A stretch of DNA of 64,000 nt. It comes from Areca catechu. Taxonomy: Eukaryota; Streptophyta; Magnoliopsida; Arecales; Arecaceae. Positions 45,966 through 55,336 of this stretch are shown one piece after another. Location of the stretch: positions 44,414,949 to 44,478,948 of the forward strand of contig CM038052.1 in assembly GCA_021397845.1 (NCBI GenBank), read 5' to 3'. The notes under the pieces are model-generated. The model was not told where the DNA came from and made no database searches. It saw only the letters and a list, made by a program, of their open reading frames with translations. The position numbers and the translations under genes were made by a program. How positions within the stretch are numbered: position 1 is the stretch's first letter; the number at the start of each line of letters is the position of its first letter.

Positions 45966-46708
45966 GGTCCTTAGTAATTTCTATATTTTTTGGAGACTTT
46001 TTGATTGTGTAATGATCAATGTACTGAATCTTTTGATGAAAATACAATGGATATCATTTTGGACACATGTGTGCATTTCTTTTATCTTGTTAACACTCTC
46101 GAATATTTTTTAAATAGGATTCTCTCTCTAATTTGAGAAAGTGAAATTATCTCAAAAAAATCTTTAATAATCTCAATCTACTTAAAATCTAAGCTTAATT
46201 GCATAACTTTTTGATTTGATGACAAAAAGGAGGAGAACTATTATACAATAAAGTGCATGAAAGAAGAAACTCAATGAATTGAAATAGAACTGCTAAAATC
46301 AATTAGACTAGGGGAGCTTAATGAATATTGCATATCCTTAATGATTATTGCATATCTTTTTCAGCTAAAGTATTCAAATAAATGATAAAGGGGGAGAAAT
46401 TTCACATTGATTAGAAATTTTATAAAAAGGGGAAGAAATACATGTTCAATTTGCTTCAATGATTCATACTCTGCTCTCTACTAATTACATCTAACTGTCA
46501 ATGCTTAATGTTGCTTAATACACACTTACATTTTATAGAATTAACTTTGTGTATAACTGTATAGCATACATTGAAACTCATTTGAGAATACAGTTAATAT
46601 TGTGATCGACTAACAAGTGTAAATGCTTACTATAATATACATCTATACTTGTGAATAGAATAGATTTTTTTATGCCCAGTATATTGTCATCATCAAAAAG
46701 GATGAGAT
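45966..46708 (+). other. 3' UTR of B with multiple polypurine tracts
   Basis: Non-coding. Purine tracts: acaaaaaggaggagaa (about 46222), aaagggggagaa (about 46389), aaaaaggggaagaa (about 46424), and the proximal catcatcaaaaaggatgagat before the LTR. The arrangement matches A. Confidence 0.8.
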
Positions 46709-48253
46709 TGTTGAACCCTGAAGTGATTTTGATGATAACAAAATATTGGAGCATATATTTGGTTATCTAACAACTCTTCAAATGATTGACAAGTTTTTGT
46801 AGGATGACTACTTTGACATATTTTTTAAAATTCTATATCCTTTATTTCTTTGTGTTGAGTTGTAAGTAAGTAGAATCTTGTAAAGAAGAACCCAACAAAA
46901 ATTTCTCATTAAAATCAAATATAAAGGGTTGCTTCTACTAGGTTTCAAGCTTCAATTTCTCTTGGTTTTGGTGTAAGAATATCTTAAGGAAGCCTTCAAA
47001 GCTTGACATGTGAGTTCTGGAAAATTGGAATTAGTTTGAGTGTAGAACCAATCTCGAGCCAACTGGATGGAGGAACCAGCCGACTCTAGCACTGGCATAA
47101 GAAAGAAGATCTTTGGCATGCCAACCCAGCCGACTGGCACCAAGTCCCAGCTGACTCGTCCAGAACTTAGTTAAGAATGTTCTGAGAACCTCAGGGATCC
47201 GAGCCGACTAGATTTCAACCTAGCCGACTCGTCCAGAACTTAGTTGAAAATATTCTGAGAATCTCAGGGATCCAAGCCGACTGGATTTCAGCCTAGTCGA
47301 CTCATCTAGAGTGAGCCTTATTCTCAACTGTGGATCCTAGCTGACTGGTTTTCAACCCAGCCGACCCGAACTTGATCCTAGCCGACTCGAAGAATGTCCG
47401 AGTCGATTGGATTGACGGGGTCTCTTCCAATGGCTAGTTCCAGATTTCTGAGTTTGAATTCCAAAGGTGCTCCAACGGTAACCTGTCACTTCTCAACGGT
47501 CTACAACATTCAAAATCAAGGGAAGGCAGTTGAAGTCTCTATATATGAGGTATGAGAATATCCTTAGAGAGACTAATGAGTTATTGAACATTTATTGAAC
47601 ACTGATTGAAGAAAAAAGAGAGAGAGCACTTGAGCTTTGAAGTCAGTCTTCAAGTCTTCACCAACTCCTATCAGAAGCTTGAAGCATCTTTTGAGGAAAG
47701 CAAAGAAGCCATTGAAGTGCATTGAAGAGCATTCAATTGAGCTTCACTCGAGCTGCATCGACAACCACCAGACAACCTAGTTTGTCATTTCTGTTGCTTT
47801 TTATTCTATTCTTAGAATACTTGGGTTATTGGTGAGCCCGGTTGTAAAAACCAAATAGGTTTCTTTGGTGAGCCTACTGAAAATCAAAGTCTAGAGGTTC
47901 TAGGTGAGCCTATGAAAACCTAGTGTGGGTTTCTTTGGTGAGCCCGGTTTAAAAACCAAAAGTATAGAGGTTGGGATTGTGAGCCTGTAAAACAATCCGA
48001 CTGTATTCCAATTTGGGGGATATAGTGGAAATCCCGAGTGGTGAACTTGGGTAGTGGACATAAGAGCTGGGTTGCTCCGAACCACTTTAAACTTGCCTTG
48101 TTTGTGTTGTGCTTTACTTACTTTTCAGCTTTCGCATCTAATTCTGATTAACACAACACTCCACCACTAAAAGGAATCATTTGTACACATATTTGCAAGA
48201 AATTTTATAATTTCCAATTCACCCTCCTCTTGGGAAAAGCCACTTGGGCAACA
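46709..48253 (+). repeat. 3' LTR of B
   Basis: TGTTGAACCCTG...TTGGGCAACA, same length as the 5' copy and similar throughout, including the gccgac motif cluster (47055-47415). Confidence 0.9.
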
Positions 48254-49351
48254 GCCATACATCCTCACCCTAAAGGTGCCAACTCCAGCCATTGTATAAG
48301 GATGATCATCACCAAGGCTTACACTACCTCCATCTAACCTTTCATAGGTGTAAAACTATTCTCGATGTGTGGTATAGTGGTATGAGCATGCAGAATCCAA
48401 AATTCAGGTATTATCCCAATCTACTGATCCATCTGATACAATCAGTACATCTCCTCCATTACCATCTGATACATTTGCACCACCTGTATTGACTCTTCCC
48501 TTTTCTATCTTCTAAAGAGGACAATGCTTCTTGATATGCCCAAGCTGATGACACTTATAGCATTTCAAGTTCTTATGGTTCTGAGATTGAGAATGCCTTT
48601 GGATTTCCCTCTAGCTCTTTCCTTTGGTCTACCTTGCCTCTCATTCATAGCAAGAACCTCTGAGTTAGGATTACCTTTGTAGATCTTTTCCCTTTGCTCA
48701 TTGGATTTGAGCACACCAACAACCTCTTCATAATTCAAGGTTTCCTTCCCATAAACCAAGGTTGTTATGAGACCATCATACGATCCAAGGAGTCAACACA
48801 GCAGCAACAATGCCCGATCCTCGTCAATTTTCATATCCAAACTCATCACCTCAGAACATACCAGATTGAACCTCGAATGTGAGCAACGAGGTCTCCTCAT
48901 TTAAGCATTCTTAAGCTATACAATTGCTTCTTCAACCATAGCTTGTTCGTCATGTTCTTTCCTATGTATGTGTTCTCCAGTCTTCTCCAAAGACCTTTTA
49001 CGGTAGTCTCCGAACAAATCTCAGGTAAAACCTGATCAGCCAAACACATCCTGATGGTGCTAAAAGCAATATCTTCTAACTCTTTCCATTCTTTAACACT
49101 GATATTTTTCAATCTTTCTTTAACCAAGACCTTGTAGATCCTTTGTTAAACCAGCAAATCTTTAACCCTTTGCTGCCACAGGGTGAAGTTTCCCTTGCTA
49201 TCATACTTTTCAAAATCCACCTTAAACCCACTTGATGCCATTACCACAATCAAGAAATTAAGAGATCTGAAAATCATACCTACAAGAAGCTTTCCTTTCA
49301 ACCCTCTGATCTTGAGATCTTCCTTCCATGAACCTCGCTCTGATACCAAAT
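48254..49351 (-). pseudogene. Copia gag and protease start of C
   Basis: Minus strand. Gag begins about 49232: MASSGFKVDFEKYDSKGN, FTLWQQRVKDLLV, then ISVKEWKELEDIAFSTIRMCL, ETTVKGLWRRLENTYIGKNMTNK and LWLKKQLYSL. A CCHC knuckle (CYKCHQLGHIKKHC) lies at about 48515-48560. The protease motif LDSACSYH lies at about 48375-48400, in a different frame from neighbouring segments. Stops and frameshifts throughout. The 5' leader is short: the primer-binding site (49337-49348) lies about 105 bp upstream of the likely gag ATG. B cuts the protease-integrase region at 48253. Confidence 0.8.
49337..49348 (-). promoter_or_regulatory. Primer-binding site of C
   Basis: Plus-strand gctctgatacca, i.e. TGGTATCAGAGC on the minus strand: perfect 12-nt match to the initiator tRNA-Met complement, 3 nt from the LTR. 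Confidence 0.95.
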
Positions 49352-50623
49352 TGTTGAGAATTTGGATCCAACTTCAGATTTCATGTCGAACCCAAATTAC
49401 AAAAGTAGACTTGTTCCCGATCAAGAACAAAACCCCTGATCAACAAAGCAATAGCGGAAGTGTATCACATGTTGTTGATGACCCTCTGCCAGCGATCTCC
49501 TTGGAGAACATGATAGGATACAGGTCTTTGAAGATCAATCACTTCAAGATTCAAGAACGGGAGAAGAAGAGAGAATTCTCTGGAGAAAGGGGATTTTCTT
49601 GATTTCATGTCGGAGAAGATTGTTTACAACCTTCTTCCAACCTCACAATAAGTTACAATATATATACCTTGGTCGCACATGACCGAGTACCCCAAAACTA
49701 CCTCGTAGCTGGCACCATTTAAAATAGCTCACCCGTTAATCAAGCCGACTTCAGACACAAGAGTCGACTCAACCTTGGAACTGAGTTGACTCTAAGCATC
49801 AAAGCCGGCTCGTCTAGACCACAAGATTTCCTTGCTACATAACTGAGCCGACTCGACCCATTGGATCCGACTCGTCCAGACCACAGGGTTTCTTGATTGT
49901 GTAACCGAGCCGACTCGAACCCAACAAGCTGACTCGACCAAAACACATTCTCCTGTTCTGAGCTGTGCCAACTAGTAGAGCCGACTCTAAGACCCAAACT
50001 AATCAAAACTAAGCCTAAACACCTAAGAATCACCCCAGACTTACTCCTAGCCTTAGATACATCATGGATAACCATGATAGACAAGACCAATACAAGGACA
50101 TTAACCCAACAAGCCTTGAACATACCACGCGAGACTCAACAATCTCTATCTTGGTGCTTCAAGGCTACATATGCCAGACTCCTCAAACCCATCAACCATA
50201 TACAAGAGTAGAAACTTTTCATTGGTAGAGCCTTTGTAAGTGCATCTGCCTGGTTCTCCTTTGTATGGACCTTCACCAGCGCCATATCTCCTTCCTCCAC
50301 CAACTCTTTGACTCTATGGTATCTTACATCTATATGCTTGGTGCGAGCATGATAGACTGGGTTTTGAGTCAAGTGTATGGCACTCTGGCATCACTATGCA
50401 GGACCACCATATACTGTTTCACCCCCATTTTAGCCACTAGTCTTCTAAGCATAGTGCTTCCTTTGCAGCCTCAGTAATCCCTATATACTCTGCTTCCATT
50501 ATAGACAAAATAATAACAGGTTGAAGGGTAGATCTCCAAGAAACTAGTCCACCATACATGCAGAAGACATAACCTGTTGCAGACATTCTTGTATCAAGAT
50601 CACCTGCATAGCATGCACCAACA
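49352..50623 (-). repeat. 5' LTR of C, containing an RNase H coding segment
   Basis: 1272 bp, TGTTGAGAATT...GCACCAACA, next to TSD agctc (50624-50628). It aligns with 19719-20960. The outer 488 bp (50136-50623) repeat the RNase H coding sequence of the 3' LTR, here with one base lost (ctggcatcac against ctggctatcac) and other damage. Motifs such as gagccgactc and ccgactcgtccagacc occur at 49740-49985. Confidence 0.85.
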
Positions 50624-50640
50624 AGCTCTTCTACAATACC
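50624..50640 (-). repeat. 5' LTR of E, 17-bp piece between C and D
   Basis: agctcttctacaatacc: the first five bases are the right TSD of C, the last five the left TSD of D. It bridges the LTR pieces 19524-19718 and 61636-62210. Confidence 0.75.
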
Positions 50641-52091
50641 TGTTGCCTAAAAATGGAGCCCAAGAGGGGGGGTGAATTGGGTCTTTTAAAAAATTTAAGA
50701 CAATAATGAGAGGGACTAGTGGTGCTTGTGAACAATGATGAATTCAATGCAAGATGTTAGCAATAATTAAAGAGCAAGAGAGGAAGAGAGTAATCACACA
50801 CAAACACAAGGTTTATAGTGGTTCGGTGCAAACCTAGCACCTACATCCACTCCCCAAGCCACCCTTGGGAATTTTACTATAATCCAAACTAGATTACAGT
50901 TGACTTATTTTTCACAAGGCTCACAAGTCAAAACCTAAGTTGGTTTTATCACTTAGGCTTACCAACAAACCTTAACACTTGTTTTGTCTTCGGGCTCACA
51001 AGTTAACCCTAGTTGGTTTTATTACTTAGGCTCACCAAAAAATCACAATAACCTTCTTTCAAGACACCCTTGAAAGCAAGGTCAAATCATAATAAAACAG
51101 ATATACAATTTAAAACTAAAACAAACTCTCTTCAAGAGTAGATTGGAATCTTTGAAGCTCAAGTTGATGCTTTGTCTCCACTCTTCCTTGGAATCTCCTT
51201 CAAAGTGCCTCTTTTGGAATGAAGTAAGGATGAGCTTGTAGGCTTTTCAAAGAATCACACTATAAGAGGCTTTTGATGTAAAGTATTTGAGAGAATATTA
51301 GCTTTTTGGCTTTTGAGTAGACTTGAATGCACTTCAATACACTTCCTTGTCTTTAAAATGAGGTTGGTGGAGGTTAAATACACCAAGAACCTTCCAAAAA
51401 ATGGTTTGTGACCGTTGGTACCTCGGAAATAGCCGTTTGGAGCTTGAAAAGCAAGTTCTGCAAGCCAGAAAAATAGATCCGTTAGAGCTGTCAGGCTGCA
51501 AGTGTCGACACTTGGCTGTCAGGTGTCGACACTTGGCTGTCAAGTGTCGACACTTGATCTCTAGGTGTCGACACTTGAACTTTCAAGTGTCGACACTTGA
51601 TGCACAGGTGTCGACACTTGACACAAAAATCCTCTAATTACAAAGTTCTGTATTTTCAAAATTCTTAGGCCTTGAGTCGACACTTGGAACCTAAGTGTCG
51701 ACACTTGGTGTCGACACTTGGATATAGGTGTCGACACTTGGCATGCCAAGGATTTTTGTCTGTGCCAAATGCTGAAGTGTCGACACTTGACTGTCCAGGT
51801 GTCGACACTCGAGACTGAAAAATCTCAGATTCAAGTGTAAATGCCTCGAAAACATAAATATAATTCTTGAAAACATAAACACATAATATTTAAACATTTA
51901 AATGCCCTTTTTCAATGAAGAGGATGCCCGGATTCGTGAGAATTTCTCCGTGCCATTACGTGCCATAAACCATATATTTTTGAGATTTTGAGGTGCTTTA
52001 TTCCTGAAAACTCACAACTTAAAATCCTCATTAGTATACAATATGCACTCAATGTTTTGTTATTCATCATAATCACTGGGTGGAGCCAACA
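50641..52091 (-). repeat. 3' LTR of D
   Basis: 1451 bp, TGTTGCCTAAAAATGG...GAGCCAACA in plus orientation. It is 42 bp longer than the 5' LTR, which equals two extra 21-bp palindrome units. Confidence 0.93.
51499..51812. repeat. Palindrome array (caagtgtcgacacttg) in the D 3' LTR
   Basis: Twelve GTCGAC-centred units. Most read [a/g]gtgtcgacactt, a palindrome of up to 16 bp (caagtgtcgacacttg). Six are spaced about 21 bp apart at the start; the other six are irregularly spaced over 51670-51812. Confidence 0.95.
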
Positions 52092-52699
52092 ATCTCCTCC
52101 TTTTTGATGATGACAAAACCTTGAGTAAAATGGCAATACATTTCAGACTTTAACTATTATAATTTACGAATATGAATTTAAGTCCATAAGAGAGGCAAAA
52201 ACTTCAAAGATAGGAAGAATCAATCTCCCCCTTAATTAGATACTTCTTATTAAGGTAAACTTCAAAGATTCTTACAAGGTGAAACCACAAACAATACTTT
52301 TTCTCAACAAATTTATACATCTAAATAATCAATAAAATCAATACACTTTCTCCCCCTTTTTGTCAATCATTAGAAAGGGGAATAACCTCCCCCTCATAAT
52401 GAGCATGGAGATAAAAAGATAGTAGAGAATCAAATAAGATAGATATTAGAGCCAAAATTATACCAATTTAAAAGAATATCAGAGCTTAAAAAAAATGTGC
52501 TACGATAAAAGAGTATCAGAGCCAAAAAAAATAGTAAATTGATTCATTGAAACACAAATAATGAGCACTGAACTGAAATAGATAAGTTTTCAGTACAAAA
52601 TTTGCTGAGTCATCAGCAAGAGCTGAAACATACAGATATCATCAAAGTCATATAAATATCAAACATACAACATATGAGCTATAACAGTCATCTGTGAGG
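52092..52699 (-). other. 3' UTR of D
   Basis: Non-coding minus-strand 3' region. The proximal polypurine tract is aaaaaggaggagat beside the LTR; further purine tracts appear as plus-strand ctccccctt (about 52222), ctccccctttttg (about 52349) and cctccccctc (about 52387), giving the same ladder as in A and B. Confidence 0.75.
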
Positions 52700-54291
52700 C
52701 TAATCCTCATCAGATGGAACATCAAGACTGAATGGAGCACAGATCCTAAATCTAGTGGCTAATGCCCTAGGAGGTGCTAAAGCTCGATGACTCCTAGTGC
52801 GGCCGGAAGGACCAAAGGTGGGTACAACCCTAGATGATCTAGTGGAAGGGGGTGAAAGAAGATCAGCTGGCGTAACAAGGTCCGGTATGGAATCAGCCAA
52901 GGCAGTAGTATGAGCTGGTGTAGTGGGAGGATATCGATTGACCACCTCATAATCATCGGCACTATCACCACTGTCACTATCACGGCCCACTACCTCTGTA
53001 GCTCGGTCGTCATCCTGATCACCACCCTCAACAGAATCAGCATGGTCGCTCTGGTGATCGCCACCATCATCATCATCATCGTCATCATCATCATCATCAT
53101 CTGATCGTGCAACTGTAGGGGCTGCAGGAGGTATAAGGGATCTCAACAGACCCTCAATGCGAGAGAATCCCTCCTCCATAGATCTATGAATCTCAGCATA
53201 CTCCGAGGTAGTATGTGCTCGTAGAAGCTCAACCTCGCTTCATAGCTGAGTCATCTCACCCCTGATCTCTGTGAACTGCTCTCTGGCATGCTCCTCAAAA
53301 GATAGTCCTGTAGAAGGTGGCGGAGGAGCTGAAGTGTCAGGAGACAAATGCTCTGCCTGTGTCGATGGGATATCTAATGGAGGAAAAGCTGCTGGCTGAG
53401 ATAGTCCAGCCTCTGCCTCTCGAATCTCATCCTCCTCATCTGGCTCCTGGCCAGACTCTCTGCGAATCCATCGACCTCCAACAAATCTGTATCCCATGCG
53501 GTGCAAAGACCTCTCATCGTACACATCTGTGTGTAGTATCTCCTTGGGGATCTCCCCCTCCAGTGATACTCCACACGCTCTGAATAGTCTGGTCATTGCC
53601 ATGCCGTACGGTAAATAGTGTCGACGCTGTGTCGCAGCATCATGCATCTGAGTGAGCATCAGGGATGGAAGATCAATCTGTCTCCTCTCAATCAGGCTCG
53701 TCATCACCATCAACTCCCTCTCAGTGATGAAGTCAAATCTCCCAGTCTTCGGTAGTAGAATCCATGCTGTGATGTGGTGCAATAGGCGCATCTCCAATGA
53801 CAACTGGTTCGCGGTAACTACGGATATACCGTGAACGTCCTCTCTCTCAAGAATGCACCTAAACGCAGCCTCTCTACCATCTACCGAAAAGACATAGACT
53901 CCCCTTCGGGGGATCTCCCATACTCTGCTCAGAAGCTCATCTGTTAGTGAAGTCTGAATACCCCTGACTGAAGTAGTCCACAGAAGTCGTCGACAGTCTA
54001 ATGCAACATAAAACTCTCTCACTAGGTGAGGATAGTACCTCTCCTGCATAGTGCAGAATGGTACTAATCCTGCATCAGTGAGTACCTATTGAATATCGAA
54101 GTGGTGCCTGTCGAAACACTCCAAGTCGACTCTCCTCCCTGAGGCTACTAACTTCCCTGCCATCCTCTCTGCAGGGGGGAGCTCGGTGTGGCTGTACTGC
54201 TAGGCTGTGCTGTATCAAATCTGGCCTTCGACCTCCTCTCAACACCATGACTGGGCCTCTCCCTAACTGCAAGTCTCTTCCTGGGACACAT
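52700..54291 (-). pseudogene. Third ORF (env-like position) of D
   Basis: Starts MCPRKRLAVRERPSHG at 54291. After a frameshift near 54170 the frame passes a TAG (about 54089) and is then open from 54049 to the stop at 52700, apart from one TGA at 53240. Conserved core with A and B: SGRRVDLECF, YYPHLVREFYVAL, LSLEMRLLHHITAWILLPKTGRFDFITE, YLPYGMAMTRLFRACG and HTDVYDERSLHRMGY. The C-terminus is Pro-rich, has a run of 12 aspartates (plus-strand cat/gtc repeats 53064-53101), and a Ser/Arg/Pro-rich tail. It lacks the long coiled coil of B. Function unknown. Confidence 0.78.
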
Positions 54292-55336
54292 TACAGCAAG
54301 CTGACCAGGGAAGAAGGAAGATAGGTTCAGAACTAAGGGACTGGCTACAGGTTGAGATAAGGAGAGTTTCATTTCTTTTTTTTAAAAAAAAAATGTTCAG
54401 AAAGTTTTAGAAAACCAGAATTTAAACCAACAACATTGGAAAAATTGTTAATGAGCTTAAGGTGGGATTTTTACAACTTATATTTTGATTAAATGATAAT
54501 ATTCCGAACATATATTTATAGAAAATATTTTTGTTCGTTAGAACACATTTGAATCTTTGGAAAATTTTTTTTTGTAAGGCCTAAAAATCAAAACCCATGG
54601 AATTTGGGTCTAAACACTTAGGGTTTTAGCAAAAAGGTAAATATGTCTCAAAATATCATGAAAATCCTTTCTAAATCAACAATAAATGGATTTAGCATAC
54701 TTTATTGAGATGAAAACCCAAATTATTTCGACCAAAAGTCAATAGAACAGTATTTTTGCGAAAAGTGGGTGAAAAGAGCGTGAAAACGACCAAAAGACGA
54801 GGGAAATCCTAGAAAAATATGTTTAAATCACTATTCCCTCAAATGAAGTTTTAGAAATCTACTAAAACACGCAAAAATCTGGTTAGATTCATGGAAAACA
54901 CTCGAAAAACCCCATTCATGATTGTTTGGTTCGAAAATGTCAATAAAATAAAACCAAAAATGAGGAAAAATAAAATAAAAATGCAAGGGGGAAATACCTA
55001 ATTTGTGATGGATTAAAGGGTAAAAGGATGGATTTGGACAGAGGGGACCACTGTTGCAAGAAATCAGTGGGGGAAATAAAATTACAAAACCTTCGTTCGA
55101 CCCTTTTTAAAAACAGTTTCTGTTTTGCAAGTGTCGACACTTAGAATGTGTCAAGTGTCGACACTTGGTCAGGTGTCGACACTTGACAATGGCTAAGTGT
55201 CGACACTTGGCCAAAAATTTGATAAAATTCAAAAAAAATTTAGAAAAAAAAAAAGGAAAAATTTAAACAGTTTTAGGGACTTTTAGGAAGTGGTTTTGAT
55301 CTCTAGGATTTAGGTATAATTAAAACTAAGAGAGTT
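54292..55336 (-). promoter_or_regulatory. Spacer of D between pol and ORF3, with palindromes
   Basis: About 1 kb of AT-rich non-coding sequence. Four copies of the LTR palindrome agtgtcgacact lie at 55128-55209, near the pol end, upstream of ORF3 in the sense of transcription. No ORF of note. Confidence 0.6.
55128..55209. repeat. Palindrome cluster outside the LTR of D
   Basis: Four [a/g]gtgtcgacactt units in 82 bp, in the same family as the LTR arrays at 51499-51812 and 61086-61356. Confidence 0.95.

Larger units (their letters stand above)
37822..48253 (+). mobile_element. Element B: complete SIRE-type Ty1/copia retrotransposon
   Basis: 10,432 bp with equal-length LTRs of 1545 bp, gag-pol, spacer, third ORF and multiple polypurine tracts. 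Inserted in C. The flanks are atcat (37817-37821) and gccat (48254-48258), an imperfect TSD with two transitions; the interrupted protein VRMY|DGVIR is restored on removal. It is inactivated by at least four frameshifts and numerous stops, and the 5' LTR ends TA instead of CA. Confidence 0.9.
19719..50623 (-). mobile_element. Element C: Ty1/copia retrotransposon (non-SIRE), interrupted by F/G and B
   Basis: LTRs at 19719-20960 and 49352-50623; perfect TSD agctc at 19714-19718 and 50624-50628. Internal pieces, 5' to 3' on the minus strand: gag and protease start (49351-48254), end of protease/start of integrase (37821-37378), then integrase, RT and RNase H (23115-20961 plus the LTR). Without F (ccaaa TSD) and B it is a copia element of roughly 6 kb. 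Motifs (LDSACSYH, LDLVHSDVWGPAP, LLLYVDDILIA) fit the Tork-like group rather than SIRE; the exact lineage is uncertain. All frames are heavily damaged. Confidence 0.85.

Noticed and set aside
50136..50623. RNase H segment to the right of the C LTR as proof of a tandem C-C array
   Set aside because: The agctc TSD lies just outside this segment and the E LTR resumes there, so the segment is part of the C LTR.
51499..51812. CRISPR-like repeat array
   Set aside because: Units are palindromes with very short, partly repeated gaps inside a retrotransposon LTR of a plant; no cas genes and no unique spacers.
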